Assembly (NCBI GenBank): GCA_913051705.1
Contig: CAJXCW010000008.1
Location: forward strand, 1-46,172
DNA length: 46,172 nt
Direction: 5' to 3'
Origin: an uncultured bacterium
Lineage (GTDB): Bacteria > JAAXHH01
The notes below the pieces were generated by a model that saw nothing but the letters and a program-made list of their open reading frames with translations, was not told the origin of the DNA and did no database searches. Numbering within the stretch: the stretch's first letter is position 1; each line of letters opens with the position of its first letter. A program made the translations under genes and the position numbers. Below are positions 1 to 8,545 of this stretch, piece by piece.

Positions 1-28
1 AATTCATTTTATCGGGAGGAACGCCCTA

Positions 29-124
29 TTGAAGGGAACACTTCACCCAGTATCCCCATAGCTATGGATCCCCGCTTAAAGCCTGCGGGGATGACATCCT
101 TTTCAACTTTGGTCGTGCAATACA
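29..124. repeat. dispersed palindromic repeat, family A copy 1
   Basis: This lies in a 303-base stretch with no convincing gene. It contains a hairpin with arms CCCCGC (70-75) and GCGGGG (85-90), followed by a GATGAC box. The flanks, an 'agctatggatccccgcttaaag' type core and a downstream 'aacttt.gtcgtg' box, match copies near 3.5 kb and 21.4 kb, so the repeat unit is longer than the hairpin. The rest of the stretch (125-303) is AT-rich and ends in an AAGGAGG ribosome binding site for the metallopeptidase gene. A terminator role for a gene further left is possible but cannot be judged here. Confidence 0.75.
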
Positions 125-303
125 TAAAATAATTTGAAGATTAATTCCGAATACATATATTAGGTAACATACGAAGACACACCGTTTTATAACGACTAAG
201 AACCGAAAACAAATTATAGATTTTCCGTACGAGTGAAATCGTGGGGTTATGATCATGCTGTTTTCTCAGAATAGACCATATTCTGGGGCGACAAGGAGGT
301 AGT

Positions 304-2343
304 ATGTTGCATTACAAATTTTTCAAATGGGCTCTTATGGGGGTCTTTTTTCTGATTACACCGAGTTTTAGCCAGGAGTTTGATCCCATCTCTGTCCCTC
401 TCAGTCCCAGAAATGCCAATTATACCATGGATGTCAAACTGAATCCTGACAACAAAATAATGACTGGATCCACTACACTGGAATGGGTCAACATCACTGA
501 GCATGGGGCGCCGGATTTACGTTTTCATCTGTATTACAATGCCTGGCGTAACAACAAGAGTTCTTTCTTTAAATCGGTTCGTTATGATTCATTTAACAGC
601 TCTCGTTATCGCGATGACGAATGGGCTTATAGCGATGTGAAGTCCATGCGTATAACCTATGAGGATGGTCGCGAGGTTGACCTGACGCCTCAGTTGACTT
701 TTATCCAGCCTGACGATGGGAACCCCGATGACCGCACGGTCTTACAGGCGCCCCTGGCAGAACCGGTAGAATCCGGCAGCAAGGTGACGGTATCCATCGA
801 ATGGGAAGCGAAAGTGCCACGTGCCTTCGCGCGGACAGGGGCTATCGGAGATTATTATTTTGTGGCGCAATGGTTTCCGAAGATCGGCGTGTTCGAAGCT
901 AACGGGACCTGGAAGAGCCATCAGTTTATCCAGACCGAATTCTATGCTGATTATGGGAATTATGATGTGAGCATGACGGTGCCGACCGGCTGGGTGGTGG
1001 GCGCGACCGGGCAGGAGCGATCACAGCAGGATAACGGGGATGGAACCACCACCCATCGTTACTATCAAGAAGATGTCCATGATTTTGTCTGGACCGCAAA
1101 TCCTTATGCTCAAGTTTATACGGCTCGTTTTGAGGATCCTTCCTTGCCGTCGGTGGATATGCGTCTCTTACTCATGCCCGATCATCTTCACCATAAAGAT
1201 CGCTATTTCGAGGCTACGCGAGCCGCACTCAAATATTACGGCACCTGGTTCGGGGCTTATCCTTACGGTCATATTACTGTGGTCGATCCGGCCTATCAAT
1301 CCCGCTCCGGCGGCATGGAATATCCCACCATGTTTACCGGTGGCACACGCTGGCTGTCCCCACCGGAAATGCTATCTCCGGAAGGCGTTACTGTCCACGA
1401 AGCCGGCCACCAGTTCTGGTACGGCATTATCGGCAATGACGAATTCGAAGATGCATGGATGGATGAGGGATTCAATACCTACTCTACAACCCGCACGATG
1501 GAAGCTGCTTATCCTGAACGGGTTTTAACCAAACGCTATTTTGAGCGGTTCATCCCCGTCGTTTTCAGCAGTGTCAAGAGAGGGGCATCAAGGACGGCGG
1601 GCGCAGATGGGTTTGGCGGTTTTTATTCGAACCTGAAACGAGACGCCATGGCGACTCAATCCTGGCAGCAGGGACCAAATGCGTATGGGCTCAATTCCTA
1701 TACCAAACCTGGCTTGATGCTTCGCACGTTGGAGAATTATCTGGGATGGGAAACCTTCCAGAATGTGATGTCCACCTATTTCGATCGCTGGAAGTTCAAA
1801 CATCCAAGACCCAGAGACTTTTTTGCCGTCGTTAATGAAGTCAGCGGCCAGGATATGAGTTGGTATTTTGAACAGATCTATTTTTCATCCAATGTCTTCG
1901 ATTATGGCGTGGGCTCTGTGAAGTCCAAAGCGGTGGAAAAAACCAAAGGCTACCTCGAAAAAGAAGATGGGCTGGTTTTTGAGAACCTGTCGAAGAAGGA
2001 TACCAAAGATGGAGACGACAAGAAACAGTTTCTCTCTACGGTCTTTGTAAATCGATGGGGAGAAGGCGTCTTTCCTGTTGAGGTTCAGATTACGTTTACA
2101 GACGGATCTCAGGCGACCGAGAAGTGGCTTGGCAGGGAACGCTGGACCCGTTATGATTATACCAGATCATCCCGGATAGAGCGGGTGGTGATCGACCCCG
2201 ATCATAAGCTGACGCTGGACATCAACTACACCAACAACAGTTGGATCAAAGAATCTGCGGCGCCCCTGGCGGCCGGGAAGTGGGCTGCAAAGTGGATGAT
2301 CTGGGTGCAGAGCGTAATGGAATACTTGAGTTTCTTTGCTTGA
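304..2343 (+). CDS. M1-family zinc metallopeptidase, exported
   Basis: A 679-residue protein that probably trims peptides in the periplasm or outside the cell. A hydrophobic signal peptide covers about residues 1-23, ending near FSQ. The zinc site is clear: HEAGH at 365-369, then a glutamate 19 residues later in the WMDEG motif (E388), which is the HExxH-x18-E spacing of gluzincin M1 peptidases. The substrate-binding loop reads GGMEY instead of the usual GAMEN, as in several bacterial M1-like proteins. A beta-rich N-terminal domain precedes the catalytic domain. The AAGGAGG site at 294-300 supports this start. The next gene follows after about 25 bases, so the two are probably co-transcribed. 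The peptidase call is strong; the exact substrate is unknown. Confidence 0.9.
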   Translation: MLHYKFFKWALMGVFFLITPSFSQEFDPISVPLSPRNANYTMDVKLNPDNKIMTGSTTLEWVNITEHGAPDLRFHLYYNAWRNNKSSFFKSVRYDSFNSSRYRDDEWAYSDVKSMRITYEDGREVDLTPQLTFIQPDDGNPDDRTVLQAPLAEPVESGSKVTVSIEWEAKVPRAFARTGAIGDYYFVAQWFPKIGVFEANGTWKSHQFIQTEFYADYGNYDVSMTVPTGWVVGATGQERSQQDNGDGTTTHRYYQEDVHDFVWTANPYAQVYTARFEDPSLPSVDMRLLLMPDHLHHKDRYFEATRAALKYYGTWFGAYPYGHITVVDPAYQSRSGGMEYPTMFTGGTRWLSPPEMLSPEGVTVHEAGHQFWYGIIGNDEFEDAWMDEGFNTYSTTRTMEAAYPERVLTKRYFERFIPVVFSSVKRGASRTAGADGFGGFYSNLKRDAMATQSWQQGPNAYGLNSYTKPGLMLRTLENYLGWETFQNVMSTYFDRWKFKHPRPRDFFAVVNEVSGQDMSWYFEQIYFSSNVFDYGVGSVKSKAVEKTKGYLEKEDGLVFENLSKKDTKDGDDKKQFLSTVFVNRWGEGVFPVEVQITFTDGSQATEKWLGRERWTRYDYTRSSRIERVVIDPDHKLTLDINYTNNSWIKESAAPLAAGKWAAKWMIWVQSVMEYLSFFA

Positions 2344-2368
2344 GACCATTGAACCTGAGGAAGGTGTG

Positions 2369-3433
2369 ATGAATATTTTTGCCTGTTTTATGGACGGTAT
2401 AAGACGTGTAAACAGCGCCAAGCGGTATATTTTTGTGGTCTATTTGATAAACGTGCTGCTTGCATTGGGATTGGCTATCAGCCTGGGTGGCGCCATCAAA
2501 GACAGTCTGGGATCCAGTATGGCCGCCGAGCGCTTACGGGATGGCTTCGACGGGTTCTGGTACAGTAATTTTTCGGCTCAGGCGCGTGATCTGGCCGCCA
2601 CATTTGATCCCAGCGTCGTGGGTATTGGCGCTATTTTCAACAGTCTGGATGCTTTTCTTCAGGGGAACGTGCTGGATCTGGAAACCAGCATCGTGGCTAT
2701 CGGTATATTTTATCTGCTTTTATGGAGCTTCTTTTCGGCTGCTTTTATCTCCATTTATATCCACAGGGACGATACGTCCGGTCCACACTCGTTTTTCCAG
2801 CAGGGGGCTCATTTCTTCTGGCGTTTTCTCCAACTGGCGATCATGGCCGGCATAATCTACTATTTACTATTCCATTTTGTTATGCCCTGGTTGACAGATC
2901 GAGTTACTGACTTGACCCGGCAGATGGTGGATGAACGTGTGGTGTTCAGCTATGTTTTGATTAAATACCTGATCCTGTGGAGCCTGGTCCTTGGCGTTAA
3001 TATAATCTTCGACTACAGTAAAATCATCACTGTATGGCAAGATCGATCATTTGTCCTGACCATACCCTGGCAGGCATTGCGGTTTATAGGGAGCCATCTG
3101 GTCAGCACCACAGGGCTGTACCTATGTCTGGGAGTGGTGGGGATCGTTCTGATGCTTTTCTATTGGCTCATTGTGCCCGGCGCCGGCCAGGCCTCATGGG
3201 TTGCGATTACAGGCGTCTTTTTGATCGGGCAACTTTATATCCTCAGTCGCATCTGGATGCGCTGCCTGTTCTATGCCGGTCAGACCACCTTTTACGAATC
3301 TGTAGCCGGGGGGCAACTGGACTCCGAGCCGGATACCGCTGAGGCGGCGGCCATCATCCCCGACAAGGTAGAAGGTGAGGGAGAGGTGCAAGCAGAACAA
3401 ACTCCACAGAGCGGCTTGCCCGACCCGACTTAA
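2369..3433 (+). CDS. polytopic membrane protein, unknown function
   Basis: A protein of about 354 residues with several hydrophobic segments (for example around LVVIKYLILWSLVLGVNIIF-like stretches in the middle and GIVLMLFYWLIV further on), probably five or six membrane helices. The C-terminal tail after the last helix is soluble, acidic and rich in Glu, Gln and Ala. An upstream ATG at 2336 in frame overlaps the peptidase gene. The ATG at 2369 is preferred because GAGGAAGG lies just in front of it. No conserved catalytic motif is recognised. Tight linkage to the metallopeptidase suggests joint expression, but gives no function. Confidence 0.75.
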   Translation: MNIFACFMDGIRRVNSAKRYIFVVYLINVLLALGLAISLGGAIKDSLGSSMAAERLRDGFDGFWYSNFSAQARDLAATFDPSVVGIGAIFNSLDAFLQGNVLDLETSIVAIGIFYLLLWSFFSAAFISIYIHRDDTSGPHSFFQQGAHFFWRFLQLAIMAGIIYYLLFHFVMPWLTDRVTDLTRQMVDERVVFSYVLIKYLILWSLVLGVNIIFDYSKIITVWQDRSFVLTIPWQALRFIGSHLVSTTGLYLCLGVVGIVLMLFYWLIVPGAGQASWVAITGVFLIGQLYILSRIWMRCLFYAGQTTFYESVAGGQLDSEPDTAEAAAIIPDKVEGEGEVQAEQTPQSGLPDPT

Positions 3434-3489
3434 TACCCTGTTTTACGTTAATGTGACTTGTCATCAAGGTACACCATAGTAAATAGAAC

Positions 3490-3632
3490 CGCCATTCCCG
3501 CAGGCTGTAAGCGGGAATGGCGTAGAGCTTGAAGTGTTCCCAGCGGGAACCTTCCATCCAGCCTCTCCAAGCTATGAATCCCCGCTTAAAGCTACGGGGA
3601 TGACCACCTTTATAACTTTCGTCGTGTACTAT
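3490..3632. repeat. dispersed palindromic repeat, family A copy 2
   Basis: Two hairpins lie between convergent genes. The first has a perfect 12-bp stem (3490-3501 with 3511-3522) built around CATTCCCGC/GCGGGAATG and a 9-base loop. The second is the CCCCGC-type core near 3580-3602, followed by GATGACC. The downstream box with 'aacttt.gtcgtg' matches copy 1. There is no T-run after the stems, so rho-independent termination is not obvious, though the position between convergent genes fits a bidirectional end signal. Confidence 0.8.
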
Positions 3633-3662
3633 GATAAGACACTGTATTTGCGAAATAGGGTA

Positions 3663-4970
3663 CTAACTCAGCGCGTTCAAGAATTGATCGATGTCATCAT
3701 CGTTGTTATAGACGGATATGCCGATTCGCATCCCGCTCACGGTCTCTGTCTCTCCCTGTTCGTTGGTTTTGTGCCATTTGCGTTGCGAGACAACACGCTC
3801 ACCGAACGCCTTATTGAGTTTATTTCGCGTGGCTTCTGAGTCGGGAGTCAGGAAGCTGACGATCGGTGTTGGACAGTCCAACGGTGTGATGGAAGGATAC
3901 CCTATCGGCGGCAGCTCTTTCTGTAGACGATCTATGAGTCGTTTGGCGTGGGTCCGGATGTGCTCAACACCGAGCTTTGTTACGTACTTCAGGCCTTCAT
4001 ACGCACAGATTCCAGGCAGGTACCCCATGGTGGTAGTCCCTTCATAGCGGGCAGCCCCTGGACGTGGATCGAAAGAGCCGCTGCCCATCCTAATCTGTCG
4101 CAAGCCATAGCGCGTTTGCTTAATGACGGTCCCCTGAAGGTCCTCGCGTACATACAGAAAACCGAGCCCGAAGTCACCCATCAGCCATTTATAAGTGCTG
4201 GACGCGGCACAATCGATCCCCATAGCCTGGACATCGATAGGCGTGCAACCAGCGCCCTGGATGATATCTCCATAGATCAGCGCCCCATGAGCATGAGCCA
4301 GGTCGCTAATCGCCTTCACCTCGTGCATGTAGCCATTCACGTTTGACACCAACGCCATAGAGACCAGCCGGGTATCCTTATCGATAGCCTTTTCCACATC
4401 AGCCATCTCGATCTTCCAGTCCCGGTGCCGGACCACTCGGAGCTCAATATGGCCCTTCTGGGCTAATGTGGAGTACATATATTCGGATGCCTCGAAATGC
4501 AGATCATCAATAACGACATTGCCACCGCGTTTCTGCAGGTCCAGCCCGGCCACCACGATGTTCTCTCCGTCCGTGGTACTCAAGCAGAACGCGATTTCTT
4601 CCTGCTTTGCGTTGATGATCCCGGCAAAGCGCTGTTTGACCTCATCCTGCATTTCCCGCGTAAAGCTCTTACGCCCCTCACCCGGGCCGAGTGTGCGATA
4701 TTGGGTATAGTTTTCAAGTGCACGCAAGGTGTTGATATTGAAGGGATGGGTCTCGGACGCGGCGAGCCAGAGCTTTCGGGCAGCACGAGGAAAATCAGCA
4801 CGTACGGCCGCAAAGTCCGGTGCGCCTGTAGAAACCGGCTCCGTTCCCGATGGGAATCGGTCCGCGAAGGTCCCCTCTGGATTCGATTTGGAAATGGGCA
4901 GCAAAGCCGTGCTTGCCGCGGCCATAGTGCCGACAAATTCACGCCGGGTAATTTTTGTGTCATCAGCCAT
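3663..4970 (-). CDS. class V aminotransferase-fold PLP enzyme with Tat signal
   Basis: A 435-residue fold-type I PLP enzyme of the class V group, which includes cysteine desulfurases, isopenicillin N epimerases and related lyases. The PLP lysine is visible in SSTYKWLMGDFG, and the cofactor aspartate plus glutamine in GDIIQG. The N-terminus carries a twin-arginine motif (TRREFVG) and an Ala-rich hydrophobic stretch, so the folded holoenzyme is predicted to be exported, which is unusual for this family. The start at 4970 is supported by an AAAGGTG site. It is the last of four minus-strand genes, 38 bases after the secreted protein gene. The reaction cannot be assigned from sequence alone; epimerase or lyase activity is as likely as transamination. 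Confidence 0.85.
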   Translation of the reverse strand: MADDTKITRREFVGTMAAASTALLPISKSNPEGTFADRFPSGTEPVSTGAPDFAAVRADFPRAARKLWLAASETHPFNINTLRALENYTQYRTLGPGEGRKSFTREMQDEVKQRFAGIINAKQEEIAFCLSTTDGENIVVAGLDLQKRGGNVVIDDLHFEASEYMYSTLAQKGHIELRVVRHRDWKIEMADVEKAIDKDTRLVSMALVSNVNGYMHEVKAISDLAHAHGALIYGDIIQGAGCTPIDVQAMGIDCAASSTYKWLMGDFGLGFLYVREDLQGTVIKQTRYGLRQIRMGSGSFDPRPGAARYEGTTTMGYLPGICAYEGLKYVTKLGVEHIRTHAKRLIDRLQKELPPIGYPSITPLDCPTPIVSFLTPDSEATRNKLNKAFGERVVSQRKWHKTNEQGETETVSGMRIGISVYNNDDDIDQFLNALS

Positions 4971-5008
4971 TGTTCACCTTTGGTTGGAAATTGAGTAGCA
5001 GACTCCTC

Positions 5009-5875
5009 TTACCAGCTGCCTGCACCGGGTTTGACGGTAACCTTCACGTGCGCATTGGTCCAGCAACACTGGGCGCCGCCGCCACCCTCGCGAGACACAT
5101 CGTTGGCCTGTAAGCGCAGAATATATTCCCCGGGTGTGGTGAACGTCGCCGTTGTGGTCACCTTGCCATCCGAGGGATCGACATGCGGTTTGGTTTCGCT
5201 GAACGCGACATCGCCAGGCCCTCGGAACTTGCTCCATGTGACGTTGACCGGTGGATCGGAGGCACGGCTGCGTCTGTAGGCGTCAACACGTCCATCATCG
5301 CTCGCCCAGGCTCTCAACATGGTCGGCTCAGCCACCGTGGCATCAAGTGATTGACTGATTTCATGCGGCGGGCCTTGCTGGGTGGATCCCGAATCGAACC
5401 GCAGCACGGGTGGTGTATTCCCTTGCGCCATATCTTTTAAAGGGGAGACCTCCCATAAGGTGGCCAGTCCCATGGGGATCTCGGTCGTCTTATTATGGGC
5501 AACCAGGGTCCAGGTTAACTTATTGTCCCGAAAATCCGCTGGAACAATAATGATAAAAACACCCCACTGCCGGCGCGGTAGAAAGTGCGTCGGCTGACCC
5601 TGGTCCGGTCCACCCGGTTCAATCCGGTTGTTCCGACCGATCGGGATATCAAGCATTTCCGTGTGGTTTCGATTATAGTAGCCGACGAGCAGACTGTACG
5701 TCCCATCCGAGTTGGGGTACCACCCCTCATAGGCCGCCGTCACGCTCTGGCCGGATTCTCGCCCGGGCTCCAGGGGCAACTGCGCCGCAGAGGGTCTACT
5801 CCCGGCAAAGAAGATACATATAGCGACCACAACAGCCGCGCTGATGTGCAACGCAGCTAATCGTTTTAACGGCAT
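5009..5875 (-). CDS. secreted beta-rich protein of unknown function
   Basis: A 288-residue protein with a signal peptide (about residues 1-31, cleavage after the SAA near 'RPSAAQ'). The middle has a YEGWYPN...DGTYSLLVGYYNRN pattern, and the C-terminal third resembles a PKD/cadherin-like beta sandwich, with VTWSKFRGPG and FTTPGEYILRLQAND. The latter is the usual last-strand signature of PKD-type domains. The AGGGGG site in front of the ATG fits. It lies 14 bases downstream of the cytochrome gene, so the two are certainly in one transcription unit. A role as partner or scaffold for the cytochrome-containing protein is inference; no enzymatic motif is seen. Confidence 0.8.
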   Translation of the reverse strand: MPLKRLAALHISAAVVVAICIFFAGSRPSAAQLPLEPGRESGQSVTAAYEGWYPNSDGTYSLLVGYYNRNHTEMLDIPIGRNNRIEPGGPDQGQPTHFLPRRQWGVFIIIVPADFRDNKLTWTLVAHNKTTEIPMGLATLWEVSPLKDMAQGNTPPVLRFDSGSTQQGPPHEISQSLDATVAEPTMLRAWASDDGRVDAYRRSRASDPPVNVTWSKFRGPGDVAFSETKPHVDPSDGKVTTTATFTTPGEYILRLQANDVSREGGGGAQCCWTNAHVKVTVKPGAGSW

Positions 5876-5889
5876 TCGGATAACCCCCT

Positions 5890-7236
5890 TTATTCCATCA
5901 ACGTTCTTTTTTCTACTTCGATCTTGTAATCCTCATCACTCATATATGTGATGTTCACCCAGGCGTGTGCCATCTCGTCCACCGTGCGATCCCCCCAGCC
6001 CACCCACTGATCGGGATCAGGATTATCCCTGTTCGACGCGGTATTATCATGCCACGCCGTGATGATCAGCACCGTACCTGCCGGCAGGAGCGGTGCCGCA
6101 TGATCCGCGTAGACGTAATTGTTATGCCAATCAAACTGGAAGTTGTTTACGTGACTCAGCATCCGCCTTGTGCCATCGGGCAGAATCGCTTCTATCGACA
6201 TCGCCTTGCCCCGCAGGTGCATATGCGCCTGGAAATTCTCGACTCGCCCTGACCGTTTCATCACCTTGATTCCCTGATGTACGGTCTTCGAATTGGGCGG
6301 GATATCCAGCCCCCTGGGGCCTCCGTTAAGGGCATGAAAAAGACCGAGGACCTGCCGATACTTCGGTATTTCATCCTTTGGATAAAAATAAATCGCGAGT
6401 TCCATGGAGGTCGTGATCTCCTCACCCACGGCATGATGGTGGATGTCCCACACGATCTTCGCGCCCGGCAGCATCAGCTTGCCGCTGTTCGGACGCATCA
6501 GTTCACCCTGTTTCCCTACAGCCCACTCCATAAAGAGACCGGGGCCGATATCATCGACCGCATTGGTTCGGGCCGTATTCGTGGGATCTCTTTGCTGCAG
6601 GGCTGCAAGGGCATGATGGGTGATTGTGCGGCCATCCAGCGTGGAAGGCCGTATCTCGATGGCTCGTACCCACCGCGCTTCATTCAGGCCTGTCGCAACA
6701 ACTGGTCTATACCAGATATCCTGGGCAGAGGCCGGCATGGTGTAGGCCGGCGACTCGACGATTAAGTCGGGGTCACCGAACTGTTCGGAAAATATCCAGC
6801 CGTCTCCATCAGGCCAGCTAACCGGCGCCGGCATGTCTTTCTCATCACCCCTTGGCGCACCGGAATCGACCCATTGGACGATCGTATCGATTTGCTTTTC
6901 GGTCAACGATCGGTCATTCTTAAAATCCTGTATGCCGACCGTCTTGTCGATATGCCAGGGCGGCATATCGCGTGTGACCACCGCTTTTTTAAGAGATTTA
7001 GCCCAGGGACGCGCCTCCTTATAACTTACCAGCGACATGGGCGCGATTGAGTTATCCCGATGGCAGGACTCGCACTTTTGCTGAAATATAGGGGCTATAT
7101 CTTTCGTAAATGTTACCCGCTGTCCGGCCGACTGCGCATAAGCCGATGGGGCCAGGAAGGCAAGGAGAGCCCATAGCACCAGCGCACCTGACCATATCCT
7201 CAGCCTTATCAGATTGCGAAACATTGAATTTCTCAT
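5890..7236 (-). CDS. c-type cytochrome with copper-monooxygenase-like C-terminal domain
   Basis: A 448-residue exported protein with a signal peptide ending near AYAQ (residue 35). A heme c site CESCH lies at residues 55-59. Downstream, methionines in IAPMSL and DMPPWH could supply the axial ligand. The C-terminal half carries paired-histidine motifs (DIHHHAVG, QAHMHLRGKAM and TAWHDNT) that resemble the copper sites of the ascorbate-dependent type II monooxygenase fold (PHM/DBM-like). A protein of this layout could oxidise a substrate in the periplasm and pass electrons to or from the heme. The copper ligands are inferred from pattern only. It sits between the HD-domain gene and the secreted beta protein. 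Confidence 0.85.
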   Translation of the reverse strand: MRNSMFRNLIRLRIWSGALVLWALLAFLAPSAYAQSAGQRVTFTKDIAPIFQQKCESCHRDNSIAPMSLVSYKEARPWAKSLKKAVVTRDMPPWHIDKTVGIQDFKNDRSLTEKQIDTIVQWVDSGAPRGDEKDMPAPVSWPDGDGWIFSEQFGDPDLIVESPAYTMPASAQDIWYRPVVATGLNEARWVRAIEIRPSTLDGRTITHHALAALQQRDPTNTARTNAVDDIGPGLFMEWAVGKQGELMRPNSGKLMLPGAKIVWDIHHHAVGEEITTSMELAIYFYPKDEIPKYRQVLGLFHALNGGPRGLDIPPNSKTVHQGIKVMKRSGRVENFQAHMHLRGKAMSIEAILPDGTRRMLSHVNNFQFDWHNNYVYADHAAPLLPAGTVLIITAWHDNTASNRDNPDPDQWVGWGDRTVDEMAHAWVNITYMSDEDYKIEVEKRTLME

Positions 7237-7380
7237 GAGTTACCCCTTTTCACAGGTGGTGTGCGAAAGGAGCTTTATGTACCCCCATGGTAAAAAAAGC
7301 GTATCACACCTGGGGCATGACACGCTTTGTCCATTCGTGCGAAATCAATTATTGAGCGAAATTCTCTTCACTCCAAATGG

Positions 7381-8148
7381 CTAGAGGGGCCGGTGTGGCC
7401 AGATAATGGTGCGCCACATATAGGAGGATTCGGTGTTATCCCATCCAAGCCCTTCCTTCGGCTGTTTGAAATGACGCCCTATGATATCTAAAAACGGCTC
7501 AAGCGTAACCACTTCTTCCCGATCGAAGCTGTATTCGTCCATCATCGTGACGAGCCGCGAGTTCATATACCATTTGTGATTACGCGCATATTTGTAATCC
7601 GCCTGGATGTAGGGTTCCGGCTTGTATTCTTTACCGAAGGAGCGATAATAACTTTCCGGATACTCATAGCCCACATCCGGATCGGGGAAAAAGCGCAGGG
7701 CTTGATGATGGCGTATCGCCCAATGGACTTTTTCGCTGACATAGGGTTTGATTAATGCCGCCCCCCTGTATCCGTGATCGGGGCTGTCCAGTGCGATTCC
7801 CGTGTCGTGCAAAAGGCAGGCTAAAATGACCTCTTCATCAAGTCCCCGTTTGAGGGCATTGTTGGCACTTTGTACACAATGGCTGAATATAAATTTTGGC
7901 AACCGAAGATTGAAGATATCTTCCAGCGTGGGTTTGGCGGGGAGCGGCGTCATTTCTTTTTCTTTTTCTATAAAGGTTTTCCGCGCAGGACGCTGAGCCT
8001 GTCCCTGGCCCTGTTGCATCTCTTCGAACATCATATGTTCGACTTCCTCAGCCAAATCCTCAGAGACGATCCCTGAGGCGTCCGCCTTGGCCAATAATAC
8101 GGCGCCACCAGCGCTTAATGAAGCGATAAAAGTTCTTCTATCCATCAT
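7381..8148 (-). CDS. HD-domain protein, PhnZ-like, with Tat signal
   Basis: A 255-residue protein. The N-terminus DRRTFIASLS is a twin-arginine signal. Metal ligands of an HD fold are visible: H90 (FSHCVQ), H114-D115 (LLHDTG), H125 (DHGYRG), H147/H148 (RHHQAL) and D204 (MMDEYS). The four-His/two-Asp pattern matches the diiron oxygenases of the PhnZ and myo-inositol oxygenase type better than simple phosphohydrolases, though this is a family-level inference. A GGAGG site precedes two adjacent ATGs at 8148 and 8145. It is the first gene of the minus-strand exported cluster, 144 bases before the cytochrome gene. Export of a diiron HD enzyme is unusual. Confidence 0.85.
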   Translation of the reverse strand: MMDRRTFIASLSAGGAVLLAKADASGIVSEDLAEEVEHMMFEEMQQGQGQAQRPARKTFIEKEKEMTPLPAKPTLEDIFNLRLPKFIFSHCVQSANNALKRGLDEEVILACLLHDTGIALDSPDHGYRGAALIKPYVSEKVHWAIRHHQALRFFPDPDVGYEYPESYYRSFGKEYKPEPYIQADYKYARNHKWYMNSRLVTMMDEYSFDREEVVTLEPFLDIIGRHFKQPKEGLGWDNTESSYMWRTIIWPHRPL

Positions 8149-8545
8149 CTACCTCCTATACTGATCGCCGTTTCCGGCAAGGGTTCCCTGCCGGACGGAA
8201 GGCCTGCCCCGCAGGATCATGGTGCAATCATGGTCAGGACCCACCACAGTGGAATAGGGCGAATCCTATTTACTCACCAGATAACTGATGTTCTATAATT
8301 CGGTGTGGTCCTAATTTTTTATATTTGAGGATATCACAACACGACTGTCGTGTACTAAAGATTCTATACATTTATAGATAGCGTATGTCAAGGAAAATAC
8401 CCGGACTAAAAGATTGGTTGCGTGTCGATGTGCTTCCGGGTAAGTTCATTTGTGATTTTGTTATTTTTTAAATAGATACTCCTTCATGCTGGTGATTCTT
8501 CAATTTATTACGACATCCGGCACCATGTCCATCCTGTTGGGGAAT
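8149..8545. other. divergent intergenic region with hairpins
   Basis: About 400 bases separate the divergent HD-domain and livG genes, so promoters for both operons should lie here. An imperfect inverted repeat at 8173-8195 (TCCGGCA arm and TGCCGGA arm) and a small CCTGC/GCAGG hairpin near 8203-8215 lie in the leader of the minus-strand operon. The part from about 8290 to 8480 is AT-rich. I could not fix -35 or -10 boxes with confidence and see no riboswitch pattern. Confidence 0.5.

Noticed and set aside
1040-1528. Long overlapping plus-strand frame within the metallopeptidase gene
   Set aside because: It lies wholly inside the M1 gene in another frame, has no ribosome binding site and shows no family pattern.
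3490-3522. Rho-independent terminator
   Set aside because: The stem is strong, but there is no T-run after it and the same stem recurs as part of a dispersed repeat.
8173-8215. Riboswitch in the leader of the minus-strand operon
   Set aside because: Only two small hairpins are visible and no conserved core of a known riboswitch class could be recognised.
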